DNA of 64,000 nt, from assembly GCA_046295175.1 (NCBI GenBank), contig JBKBNY010000009.1, positions 62,001 to 126,000 on the forward strand. The letters run 5' to 3'. Below are positions 1 to 7,724 of the stretch, piece by piece. A program made the translations under genes and the position numbers. This stretch comes from JALOLV01 sp046295175. GTDB lineage: Bacteria > Bacteroidota > Bacteroidia > Cytophagales > Spirosomataceae. The notes beneath the pieces were generated by a model, which saw nothing but the letters and a program-made list of their open reading frames with translations, did no database searches and was not told the DNA's origin. The stretch's first letter is position 1, and every line of letters begins with the position of its first letter.

Positions 1-89
1 ATACTGCTCGCTGAGAAGTTGAGTTTTTCGCCGATTTTTGCACAAACCCCGAATAGTTGCCCTTCGACAACGTATCTGATTTTTTCCAT
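1..89 (-). CDS. PspC-domain small protein, 5' end only
   Basis: The minus strand opens with ATG at 87-89 and stays open to the window edge, giving 29 residues that begin MEKIRYVVEGQLFGVCAKIG. This resembles the start of the short stand-alone PspC-domain proteins of Bacteroidota (about 60-70 residues, one membrane segment), where a lysine-rich opening leads into a 'GVC.KIGEKL' stretch. The membrane segment would lie outside the window. It is divergent from the cold-shock gene. The family call rests on a short stretch and is tentative. Confidence 0.55.
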   Translation of the reverse strand, partial: MEKIRYVVEGQLFGVCAKIGEKLNFSASS

Positions 90-216
90 TTGTTGAATTA
101 CGTTTTACGTACTTTGGATTACGACTTTTAAAAAAAGCAAACGAAATTAAGATTAATTAAATGAATAATCAAGTACTTAACAAAAAAATAATTCGATTGT
201 TTTGATTTTAGTGCAA

Positions 217-248
217 TTTGTTATTGGTTTTGTACAATTATTATTTTG
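217..248 (+). promoter_or_regulatory. Candidate Bacteroidota-type promoter of the cold-shock gene
   Basis: TTTG at 217-220 is followed after 20 bases by TTATTTTG at 241-248, one mismatch from the Bacteroidota -7 box TAnnTTTG. Transcription would begin near 254 and leave a leader of about 75 bases before the ATG at 328. The placement is inferred from spacing alone. Confidence 0.35.
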
Positions 249-327
249 TGCAGATATTTGGAAAATTCAGATTTATCTGTAAATTGCATACCAGTTGTTC
301 TATTTCTTATTCTTTCTTATTATTTCA

Positions 328-522
328 ATGCAAACAGGTACAGTTAAATTCTTCAACGAATCAAAGGGTTTTGGCTTTATCATTGACGATGAGTCGAGCC
401 AAGAGATTTTTGTACACGTAACAGGTCTTGGTGGCCGTAAAATCCGCGAAAATGACCGTGTTGAGTACGAAGTTGTAGATGGACGCAAGGGTTTGAATGC
501 AGTCAATGTAAAAAAAATATAA
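328..522 (+). CDS. Cold-shock protein (CspA family)
   Basis: This 64-residue protein is a single cold-shock domain, an OB fold that binds single-stranded RNA and DNA and acts as an RNA chaperone in the cytoplasm. The opening MQTGTVKFFN, RNP1 (KGFGFI, residues 13-18) and RNP2 (IFVHV, residues 27-31) are all present. The ATG at 328 is preferred over an upstream TTG because the domain begins directly after it and the length is normal for the family. It is monocistronic, ending before a hairpin terminator. A leader of about 75 bases could carry cold-responsive structure, as in other csp genes, but none was verified. Confidence 0.95.
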   Translation: MQTGTVKFFNESKGFGFIIDDESSQEIFVHVTGLGGRKIRENDRVEYEVVDGRKGLNAVNVKKI

Positions 523-581
523 TAGTTCTTAGAGTAAGGATTAACGTTTTTTGCAGTACGATTCCGTTCAAGTTAAAAGAG

Positions 582-610
582 CCGTTGAGGAGCACCCCAA
601 CGGTTTTTTT
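582..610 (+). terminator. Intrinsic terminator after the cold-shock gene
   Basis: CCGTTG (582-587) pairs with CAACGG (598-603) and is followed by seven T residues. It lies 60 bases after the cold-shock stop codon. Confidence 0.8.
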
Positions 611-874
611 ATGCAAAATACTGCAACGTATTTATGCTCAAATCATTAGGGGTTTTTACGTAGTAATTCGATACAATTATAATTTTCATATATTTTTCAG
701 CTAAATTTATGCTATAAAACATGACAGTATTATTGAATACCAATAAATTTAACTGCTACCTAATCAAATGACTAAAGAGTACAAACCCGGAACAGTATCA
801 TTTAGGTTTACTCAAGTAATTTGATATTATGTTACCAAATAATTTTTCAATCTTATCTTAAACTGCTATTTAAA
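611..874. other. Intergenic region without a recognised gene
   Basis: The AT-rich stretch between the cold-shock terminator and the next start codon was read on both strands. No coding frame with family resemblance, tRNA or clear hairpin was seen. It presumably carries the promoter of the following gene. Confidence 0.5.
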
Positions 875-1276
875 ATGGGTTTAATTGATTTTATTAAAGA
901 CAGACTTTATCCCGAAAAGAAAAAATTTCCTTACGAAAAGGGTGGTAAAATGATTGCGGCCGAAGATGCCAAACGCTTAATTAAGAAATTTGATAAAGAT
1001 GGGGTTTCTCGCTCATTAAAAACAAAAAAAGTATTAGAAGCCGAATCTTTCAGCCTTGAAGCCATTGCTTCAATTATTGTAAATCCAGAATGTGTTGGTA
1101 TTAGAGTGTACTTGGGAGCTTCAGAAGAACGCCCGCAAATTTTATTAGTTGGTATTGATGAAAAAGGCCGTGATTTAGTATTTGACATGACCAGTCTTAA
1201 GGATTCAGGAGAAAACTCTGGTGTTGTTGCAGATGGTTCACCATGTCCAGAGGCTTGTTGGCCCCCAGCAAGGTAA
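875..1276 (+). CDS. Hypothetical protein with Cys/Trp/Pro-rich C-terminal tail
   Basis: This 133-residue protein is not recognised. It begins MGLIDFIKDRLY at the ATG at 875; the frame extends upstream to 821, but those residues look like translated leader. The N-terminal half is lysine-rich and probably helical. The middle (residues about 60-110) looks like an alpha/beta domain. The last residues, CPEACWPPAR, form an unusual tail with two cysteines and a tryptophan. There is no signal peptide or membrane segment. The gene precedes a membrane protein and a two-component system on the same strand, with a 40-base gap. Confidence 0.6.
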   Translation: MGLIDFIKDRLYPEKKKFPYEKGGKMIAAEDAKRLIKKFDKDGVSRSLKTKKVLEAESFSLEAIASIIVNPECVGIRVYLGASEERPQILLVGIDEKGRDLVFDMTSLKDSGENSGVVADGSPCPEACWPPAR

Positions 1277-1316
1277 TTATTTGACTGTTGTGAGAATTTA
1301 GCATAACCCCAACCAG

Positions 1317-1994
1317 ATGATTGTTTTTGAATATTTTAAAGTTTTCCCTTTATACTTCTTAGCTGATTTTTCTATACTAATTCCAATGATTATCGCTTTC
1401 TACAAGAGAAAGTGGTTATCAGACGTAGAAAAATTCTTTATGTATTATGTTTTTTTAGTATTTCTAAAAAACTTGATAACGTTTATATTTTCTCTGGGAG
1501 GAAAAAATAATTTGATAATTTATAATTGTTTCCTTTCAATCGAGATATTTATGGTAGGGTATTTCTTTATTAAACTTTATAGTCTTCGTAAGATTAAAAC
1601 TATCTTAAAGATATTGTTAGTGTCTTTTATCATTTTTAATTTAGTTGACATTTACTATTCAAACCCAAATTTTCTTGATTTACACAACCACAGGTCAGCT
1701 AAGTATTCTTACGTATTAAATAGTATTTTAATAATTAGTTTTGTCTTGAATTATTTTTATAATTTATTAACTGAAGTAAAGGTTGAAAATTTATTAACTT
1801 TTTCAATCTTTTGGATTTGTTGCGGATTACTTACCTATCATGCTGGGTCAGCTGCAATTGAAGGCTTTCTGTATGAAATAAGATTATGGAAGAGAAATAT
1901 CGATGTTGGAAATCTTCAATTGCTTTTGCCGACGCTCGAAATTATCCGGAATTTACTTTTTGGGTTTGGTCTATGGACAGTCAAACAGTATTAG
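1317..1994 (+). CDS. Hypothetical integral membrane protein, about 6-7 helices
   Basis: The 225-residue product is strongly hydrophobic. Membrane segments are visible near residues 10-30, 40-60, 70-85, 95-110, 140-155, 165-185 and 205-222. No enzymatic motif was recognised. Its 3' end overlaps the start of the histidine kinase by 22 bases, so the two are probably translationally coupled. A role as membrane-embedded sensory partner of the kinase is plausible but inferred only from this coupling. Confidence 0.75.
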   Translation: MIVFEYFKVFPLYFLADFSILIPMIIAFYKRKWLSDVEKFFMYYVFLVFLKNLITFIFSLGGKNNLIIYNCFLSIEIFMVGYFFIKLYSLRKIKTILKILLVSFIIFNLVDIYYSNPNFLDLHNHRSAKYSYVLNSILIISFVLNYFYNLLTEVKVENLLTFSIFWICCGLLTYHAGSAAIEGFLYEIRLWKRNIDVGNLQLLLPTLEIIRNLLFGFGLWTVKQY

Positions 1995-2776
1995 ATATCA
2001 AAACAATTTTATTGTTTGTAACATTAGCAATGCTTGTGATGGTTGTTGCCATTATTGCATTTGTAGCACTTTATCAGAGAAAACAAGCACAACAAAAGAT
2101 TGCCATGCAAGAACTTCAAGCTGAAATGCAACGTCAACTGCTCGAAACTTCACTTCAAGTACAAGAAGTAGAACGCCGCCGAATTGCCAAAGACCTCCAC
2201 GATGAAGTAGGGGCCATGCTTTCGGCTACCAAAATGAGCCTAAACCAACTTATTAAAAAAGCTGACACAATAGACCTCAATACACTGGCTATTCAGACTA
2301 AAGAATTGCTCGAAGAATCCATCAGTCAAGTAAGAAGAATCTCTAAAGAGTTGGTGCCGAGCACTCTCGAAGAATTTGGACTTGTAACTGCAATTGACGA
2401 GTTCATTCAAAAAATACATGTTGCCTCTGGGGTTGAATTCTTCTTTAAATATGACGGTTTTGAAGAAGACCGCCGTTTTGACAAGAAAATTGAATTGACT
2501 GTATATCGTGTAGCACAAGAATTGAGTAATAATGCGTTAAAACACGCCGAAGCAACCGAAATATCCTTGGTGTTATCGGTACAAGAACAGAAACTTATTT
2601 TTACCTTTGCAGACAACGGAAAGGGCTTCGACGTAGAGCGAACTCTGCATGACCCTAAAGCAGGTTTAGGTTTACGCAATATTGAGAGCCGATTGAGTGT
2701 TGTTGATGGTTGGCACGAGATTAAATCGGCTACAGGCAAAGGCACCATTACAACTATCAAGATACCGTTTAATTAG
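1973..2776 (+). CDS. Sensor histidine kinase (HisKA_3/NarX-DesK type)
   Basis: This 267-residue kinase has one N-terminal membrane segment (residues about 11-35), a coiled-coil linker and a HisKA_3 dimerisation domain whose phospho-acceptor histidine is in RRIAKDLHDEVG (about H76). A HATPase domain follows, with the N box QELSNNALKHAEA, the G1 box DNGKGF and the G2 box GLGLRNIESR. The ATG at 1973 is chosen because the longer frame from 1886 would read through the end of the upstream gene and adds no domain. It lacks an extracellular sensor domain, so sensing may use the membrane segment or the upstream membrane protein. The cognate regulator follows after 54 bases. Confidence 0.92.
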   Translation: MDSQTVLDIKTILLFVTLAMLVMVVAIIAFVALYQRKQAQQKIAMQELQAEMQRQLLETSLQVQEVERRRIAKDLHDEVGAMLSATKMSLNQLIKKADTIDLNTLAIQTKELLEESISQVRRISKELVPSTLEEFGLVTAIDEFIQKIHVASGVEFFFKYDGFEEDRRFDKKIELTVYRVAQELSNNALKHAEATEISLVLSVQEQKLIFTFADNGKGFDVERTLHDPKAGLGLRNIESRLSVVDGWHEIKSATGKGTITTIKIPFN

Positions 2777-2830
2777 AAGACGTTTTACGATTCTATCATA
2801 ATTAAGTAAAACAAACCCAAGACCACTATT

Positions 2831-3481
2831 ATGAGTACGATTAGACTCGCAGTTGTTGACGACCATAGTTTGTTCCGCAAAGGGATGATTTCTATTTTGA
2901 ATCAAGTCGCTGATTTTGAAGTTGTACTTGATGCTACAAATGGTCGAGAGTTTTTGGACAAACTTGCTCAGCAAACGGTAGATTTGGTTCTACTTGATTT
3001 ACAAATGCCCGAATTGGATGGCATTAAAACTACTGAGATTCTCCGCGAAAAATATCCTGATATTAAAATTGTTATCTTGTCGATGCACGACGAAGACCAG
3101 TTCGTATTGCATTTGATGGAAATTGGGGCAAATGGGTATTTATTGAAAGATACCGACCCCGATGAAGTTGAAAAAGCCATCAGAAAAGTCATCGAAACCG
3201 ACCACTATTTCAGCGATTTTGTGAGTAAAGTAATGCTTCGCAAGATGACTCGCAAAACACAGCAAGATAACAAGCTATTCAACTACAAAACGGATTTATC
3301 TGACCGTGAGATTCAGGTTCTGAAATTAATCTGTGATGGTCTCACTACAACCGAAATTGGCGACATCGTTTGTTTGAGTCCGCGAACCGTCGAAGGACAT
3401 CGCTTGCGTATGATGGAAAAATTGGGTGTTAAAAATACTGCTGGCTTGGTAGCTTACGCAATCAAAAACAACTTGGTTTAA
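2831..3481 (+). CDS. NarL/FixJ-family response regulator
   Basis: This 216-residue regulator has an N-terminal receiver domain with the acidic pair at D10-D11 and the phospho-acceptor at D56 (VLLDLQMPELDG). The conserved lysine lies in GYLLKD. A LuxR-type helix-turn-helix follows (residues about 152-215, LSDREIQVLKLICDGLTTTE). It directly follows the HisKA_3 kinase, which is the usual partner for this class. The target genes are unknown. The next gene downstream is on the opposite strand, 3 bases away. Confidence 0.95.
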   Translation: MSTIRLAVVDDHSLFRKGMISILNQVADFEVVLDATNGREFLDKLAQQTVDLVLLDLQMPELDGIKTTEILREKYPDIKIVILSMHDEDQFVLHLMEIGANGYLLKDTDPDEVEKAIRKVIETDHYFSDFVSKVMLRKMTRKTQQDNKLFNYKTDLSDREIQVLKLICDGLTTTEIGDIVCLSPRTVEGHRLRMMEKLGVKNTAGLVAYAIKNNLV

Positions 3482-3484
3482 TAC

Positions 3485-4357
3485 TTATTTCTTCTTGATG
3501 TAAAAAATGTTACTCACCGAGCGTTCGCCTTCGTGGTCGAATAACTTATTGTCGCTTGGGTAATTGACAACTCCATTAAATGGTTGCCCCGCGATATACA
3601 TTGTCGTAGAGCCTCCGCCATCTAAGTTAATTGCATCGCGGCAATTGAGTTGTTTTGTCAAGAAGGTCAATTCATGTAGATTCATCCCGTAGGCTTGATT
3701 ACTTCTGCCATCTACAGTTATCAGCAAAAGCTTTGAATCATTCGTTACACAAAGACAGGTTCTTGGGTGACGGTTATCGTTAAAAGCATTTTTGGGCAAG
3801 GTAATCTTTTGGTTATTTTTTAGGAGTAATGGGCCAGAAAGTAGCACATTATCGGCAGATAGTTTTGTTTCCCAACCCGTAATTCCATTCCCTTCGATAA
3901 TTTCTATTTTATTATTCTGGATAGTGATTGCCGATTGTGAATGAAAAGCATTCTTTACTCTGGTTGTATCAAGGATTTTGCCTTCAATTTTGATAAAATC
4001 AACTGAGCCACCATTTTTTACATCAAAGAATCCGCCGTTAACAGCTACAATCGTTCTGTTCTTTAATGCGATTTCGCTTGTTTTGGTGAGTTTTCCCTTT
4101 GATTTATCTTGTTTGGTGAGTGAATCTGCCGAGGCGATTCCAAATGAAACTCTTTTGTTTGAAAGTTTAGTTTCGAGAATATTTATACTTTGGTTGGAGT
4201 TGAATAACTCCATCTTGTTGAGGTGTACCGATTTCCAAATGATTTTGTTATTTAAATTGGTTTTCTTCCATTTGATAGTTTTAATTACCGAAGAATCTGA
4301 CATGCTTTGAGCAAGCGATAAATGTGTAATTAGGAAGAAAAATAGGAGTTTTTTCAT
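3485..4357 (-). CDS. Exported phosphodiester glycosidase (NAGPA/DUF2233 family)
   Basis: The 290-residue protein begins with a cleavable signal peptide (MKKLLFFFLITHLSLAQS). The NAGPA fold is indicated by TIVAVNGGFFD near residue 105, a PRTCLCVT segment, and the hallmark DAINLDGGGSTTMYIAG near residue 240. Family members such as the human uncovering enzyme hydrolyse sugar-phosphodiester bonds; bacterial members are periplasmic or surface enzymes with mostly unknown substrates. It forms a tight minus-strand pair with the preceding unknown exported protein (9-base gap). Substrate and physiological role cannot be read from the sequence. Confidence 0.85.
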   Translation of the reverse strand: MKKLLFFFLITHLSLAQSMSDSSVIKTIKWKKTNLNNKIIWKSVHLNKMELFNSNQSINILETKLSNKRVSFGIASADSLTKQDKSKGKLTKTSEIALKNRTIVAVNGGFFDVKNGGSVDFIKIEGKILDTTRVKNAFHSQSAITIQNNKIEIIEGNGITGWETKLSADNVLLSGPLLLKNNQKITLPKNAFNDNRHPRTCLCVTNDSKLLLITVDGRSNQAYGMNLHELTFLTKQLNCRDAINLDGGGSTTMYIAGQPFNGVVNYPSDNKLFDHEGERSVSNIFYIKKK

Positions 4358-4366
4358 CGAAGATTT

Positions 4367-4888
4367 TTACCACTTTAGACCAATTCCGATACCATCGTTG
4401 GTAAATCCGAAGTAAGCAGTTTTTTTAGACTTTTTTTCTTTCAAAGCCTCATTATATTTATCAGCGGAGTGGGCTACTAATTCGTTCGAAGATTCTACAA
4501 GGCATCCTCCACCGACAACTAAAGCGATTCCGAGTAATAGTTTAGGAAGACTTCTTTTTACATAAGGATAATCTTTGCCATCAATTGTAGCAACCATATC
4601 AACACCTCTGATGGCATTGGCTGCAAGAGCGATTCCTCCAATGGCAACGGGTATTCCAAAAGGCTTCAAGGCATTCCCCCATTTGTATTTGATTGTAGCT
4701 TGGCGATTGTCGGTATAAAGCGACAAAACACTTTTCTTAGTTAGAGGAATACCTTTTAAGTATATATCAGTAGTAATAAATTTTCGTTTGGTTGTCAAAG
4801 TATCATCTGCTGTACTTTGTGCAAAGACAATCTTCGAAATACTGGTTAAGATTAGGATTAAAACTACACTTTTGGTAATTTTTTGCAT
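4367..4888 (-). CDS. Hypothetical exported protein
   Basis: The 173-residue product starts with a signal peptide (hydrophobic residues 9-20, ending near VFAQS). It carries two glycine-rich hydrophobic segments (IPVAIGGIALAANAI and LLLGIALVVGGGCLVESS) that could be membrane helices. The final segment is YFGFTNDGIGIGLKW. The family was not recognised. It lies between the (p)ppGpp enzyme gene and the NAGPA glycosidase gene on the same strand and may be co-transcribed with the latter. Confidence 0.7.
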   Translation of the reverse strand: MQKITKSVVLILILTSISKIVFAQSTADDTLTTKRKFITTDIYLKGIPLTKKSVLSLYTDNRQATIKYKWGNALKPFGIPVAIGGIALAANAIRGVDMVATIDGKDYPYVKRSLPKLLLGIALVVGGGCLVESSNELVAHSADKYNEALKEKKSKKTAYFGFTNDGIGIGLKW

Positions 4889-4908
4889 AAATGAATGAAT
4901 TTAAAGTA

Positions 4909-4928
4909 GGAGAGAGGATGCTCTCTCC
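4909..4928 (-). terminator. Hairpin after the rel gene
   Basis: GGAGAGAG (4909-4916) pairs with CTCTCTCC (4921-4928) around a four-base loop, directly after the rel stop codon. The T tract is weak in the minus direction, so it may be an attenuator or RNA-processing hairpin rather than a full terminator. Confidence 0.45.
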
Positions 4929-4933
4929 CAATT

Positions 4934-7216
4934 TTATGGTGCCACCATCCGATAAACTTGATACATTCCTTCAATGGATTCTAATTGTTGCATCAGTGTA
5001 TCGAGGTGTTTGGTATCGTGAACATAAAGTTTGATAATTCCCTCAAAGATACCATCTTTTGTATCAACTGACAAAGAACGCATGTTAATATTCAATTCGC
5101 TCGAAATTACTTTTGAAATATCCTGAATCATACCCATTCGGTCAATACCGTCGAGGTGAATGCTTACTTCAAACGACATAGCCGCCTGCGACGACCACCG
5201 AGCTTTAATTACTCGATTTCCGTAGTTTGAAAGTAAGTGCTGGGCGTTGGTACAAGTATTTCGGTGAATCTTGATACCTTCGTTTACGGTCAAAAAACCA
5301 AAAACATCATCGCCTGGAATCGGATTACAACAACTTGCCAGCGTGTAATCAATTACCTGCATATCATCACCAATCAATAAAGTATCGGAGCCTTTGGCTT
5401 TTTTTAGCTCTTTTTCAAATGATTTAGTATCTCTGAGAGCAGTTTCATCCAGATTTATTTTATTTTCCTCTTGTTTTCGTAAGCGAGCATCTCTGATTTG
5501 TTTAAATCTCCGTATTTCGTCAGGTTGGATATGCCCTTTTCCGAAACTATAAAACAAATCATTATAATCTTTCTTATTGAAAAAAGCCCTAAGTTGGTTT
5601 TGAGTTTCGAGGGTATTTTCAAGCCCAAGAATTTTCAACTTTTTGGCAACTATCTCTTTTCCATCTGTGATATAAGTTTTATTTTCTTCTTTGAGGAGGT
5701 CTTTAATCCTTCCTTTGGCTTTTGATGTAACCACAAACCTTAACCAATCTTCATTCGGTTTTTGGTTTTTGGTGGTCAATATCTCTACTTGGTCACCGTT
5801 TCGGAGCGTGTAGCTGATTGGCACAAGCTGATTATTGACTTTGCCAGCGGTACACTTTTTGCCAATATCGGTATGTATGTCAAACGCAAAATCAAGCACA
5901 GTTGCTCCCTTACGAAGTACTTTTAAATCGCCTTTTGGAGTGAAAACAAAAACTTCTTCGTTGAATAAATTCCCTCTGAAATCCTCCAAAAACTCAATCG
6001 CCGATTTATCACCCGATTCGAGCGTTTCACGTACTTGGGTAATCCACTTATCGAGAGGGGCATTTGTATTTGTATCGTTACCTTTATATTTCCAGTGAGC
6101 CGCATAGCCTCTCTCCGAAATATCATCCATCCTCTCGGTACGAATCTGCACCTCAACCCATTGCCCCGAATGACTCATAACAGTTGTATGAAGCGATTCA
6201 TACCCATTTGCTTTCGGAATCGAAATCCAATCTTTCAAACGCTCGGTATTTGGTGTGTATTCATCGGTTACTATCGAATAAATCTGCCAACAAGCTGCTT
6301 TTTCTTTATCTGGACTGACGTTTTTGATGATAATTCTGATAGCAAAAAGGTCATAAATATCTTCAAAAGCGGTATTTTGTTTTTTGATTTTATTCCAAAT
6401 CGAATAGATATGTTTTGGTCTTCCTTTGATTACGTAGTCAATACCCGTTTTCTTAATTTTTTCGTCGATTGGTTTTGTAAAATTCAAGATAAATCTATCG
6501 CGTGCCTGCTTGGTGGTTTTGAGTTTATCTGCAATGTCTTTATACATTTCAGGCTCGGTGTACTTTAGATAAAGGTCTTCGAGTTCTGATTTGACATTGT
6601 ACAAACCCAATCGGTGGGCGAGCGGGGCGTAAATATAGATTGTTTCGTGTGCTATTTTGAGCTGCGAGTTACGTGCCATGCTACCGAGCGTACGCATATT
6701 GTGAAGTCGGTCTGCAAGTTTTATCAGAATTACCCTAACATCTTCGGAGAGAGTCAAGAGCATTTTTCTAAAATTCTCAGCTTGGGCAGATGTTCCTTGT
6801 TCAAAATTGCCCGAAATTTTAGTTAATCCGTCAATAATTCGAGCAACTTTATCGCCAAAATCTCTTCTGATTTCTTCGAGGGTGATGTTGGTATCCTCAA
6901 CAACATCGTGGAGTAAAGCACAAATGATTGAAGTAGCCCCGAGGCCAATTTCTTCTACGCATATCTGAGCAACTTCGAGTGGATGATAAATGTAAGGCTC
7001 GCCCGACTTCCGACGCATATCTTTGTGGGCTTCTACGGCAAGCGTAAAAGCTTTTTTGATTTGCTTGAAATCGTCACCTTTAAGCACGCCTTTTGCTCCT
7101 TTCAAAACTTTACGGTAACGCGTCAGAATCTCTTTTCTTTCGTGTTCGGCTTGAATTTCTTGTGGAGTTTTTTTAATTTCTTCGGTTAGTATTTCCATTT
7201 CCCCTGCTAATTCCAA
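4934..7216 (-). CDS. Bifunctional (p)ppGpp synthetase/hydrolase (RelA/SpoT family)
   Basis: This 760-residue enzyme makes and degrades the stringent-response alarmone (p)ppGpp. In order it has an HD hydrolase domain (residues about 50-200, metal-binding LLHDVVEDT at 102-109 intact), a synthetase domain (about 240-390, with GRPKHIYSIW and GYESLHTTVM), a TGS domain (about 410-475), a helical and zinc-finger-like region (LASCCNPIPGDD) and a C-terminal ACT domain (about 685-760). Both catalytic halves look intact, as expected for the single long RSH protein of Bacteroidota. A second in-frame ATG lies 18 bases downstream (MEILTEEIKK), so the first six residues are uncertain. Confidence 0.95.
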   Translation of the reverse strand: MELAGEMEILTEEIKKTPQEIQAEHERKEILTRYRKVLKGAKGVLKGDDFKQIKKAFTLAVEAHKDMRRKSGEPYIYHPLEVAQICVEEIGLGATSIICALLHDVVEDTNITLEEIRRDFGDKVARIIDGLTKISGNFEQGTSAQAENFRKMLLTLSEDVRVILIKLADRLHNMRTLGSMARNSQLKIAHETIYIYAPLAHRLGLYNVKSELEDLYLKYTEPEMYKDIADKLKTTKQARDRFILNFTKPIDEKIKKTGIDYVIKGRPKHIYSIWNKIKKQNTAFEDIYDLFAIRIIIKNVSPDKEKAACWQIYSIVTDEYTPNTERLKDWISIPKANGYESLHTTVMSHSGQWVEVQIRTERMDDISERGYAAHWKYKGNDTNTNAPLDKWITQVRETLESGDKSAIEFLEDFRGNLFNEEVFVFTPKGDLKVLRKGATVLDFAFDIHTDIGKKCTAGKVNNQLVPISYTLRNGDQVEILTTKNQKPNEDWLRFVVTSKAKGRIKDLLKEENKTYITDGKEIVAKKLKILGLENTLETQNQLRAFFNKKDYNDLFYSFGKGHIQPDEIRRFKQIRDARLRKQEENKINLDETALRDTKSFEKELKKAKGSDTLLIGDDMQVIDYTLASCCNPIPGDDVFGFLTVNEGIKIHRNTCTNAQHLLSNYGNRVIKARWSSQAAMSFEVSIHLDGIDRMGMIQDISKVISSELNINMRSLSVDTKDGIFEGIIKLYVHDTKHLDTLMQQLESIEGMYQVYRMVAP

Positions 7217-7387
7217 TTTCTTTTTAGTGTTTTGCTGAATCCTAACACTAATTTAATATAATTATGATTGAATAAAAGAACGCCGTCATTTTTTTTCGAG
7301 AATTATTTCGGTCTTTTAAACGATTTTAAGAAAAAGTATCAAGAATCTAATTCGCAGAAAAAAAATAAAAATAATTTTTGCGAAGTA

Positions 7388-7418
7388 TTTGACTTTTAAA
7401 AATTAGTCCTTAATTTTG
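7388..7418 (+). promoter_or_regulatory. Bacteroidota promoter of tRNA-Leu
   Basis: TTTG at 7388-7391 and TAATTTTG at 7411-7418 match the -33 and -7 elements of Bacteroidota sigma-ABfr promoters with a 19-base spacer. The tRNA begins 53 bases downstream. Confidence 0.65.
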
Positions 7419-7471
7419 CAACCCAATTCGGGAGGTTCACAGCGAAAATATAGCTTGTAAACTTAAATTTT

Positions 7472-7553
7472 GCGGGTGTGGCGAAATTGGTAGACGTGCC
7501 AGACTTAGGATCTGGTGCCGCAAGGCGTGGGGGTTCGAGTCCCTCCACCCGTA
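7472..7553 (+). tRNA. tRNA-Leu (anticodon UAG)
   Basis: The acceptor arms GCGGGTG (7472-7478) and CACCCGT pair over seven bases, with one G-T pair, and the discriminator is A. The anticodon stem CCAGA/TCTGG encloses the loop CTTAGGA, placing the anticodon TAG (UAG). The long variable arm (TGCCGCAAGGCG) is typical of a class II leucine tRNA, and GGTTCGAGTCC is a canonical T arm. The 3' CCA is not encoded (CTA follows), as is common in Bacteroidota. Confidence 0.95.
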
Positions 7554-7560
7554 CTAAATC

Positions 7561-7595
7561 AACCCTCTAAGCCATTGTGTTTAGAGGGTTTTTTT
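7561..7595 (+). terminator. Intrinsic terminator of tRNA-Leu
   Basis: AACCCTCTAA (7561-7570) pairs perfectly with TTAGAGGGTT (7581-7590), followed by five more T residues. Confidence 0.85.
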
Positions 7596-7641
7596 AATGA
7601 CAATAAACCTTGATTCTGAATTGTTGAGGAATTTGTTAATT

Positions 7642-7677
7642 GTTATTCGTGAATCGTTATTCGTGAATTGCTATTCA
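7642..7677 (+). repeat. 14-bp tandem repeat in the trigger-factor leader
   Basis: GTTATTCGTGAATC (7642-7655) is followed directly by GTTATTCGTGAATT (7656-7669) and a partial third copy (GCTATTCA, 7670-7677). It lies 48 bases upstream of the trigger-factor start. It could be a regulator binding site or a simple slippage product. Confidence 0.7.
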
Positions 7678-7724
7678 AAATTAACTTATACAAAACAAAG
7701 AGTCATTCAAATCTTAGTTCTTTA

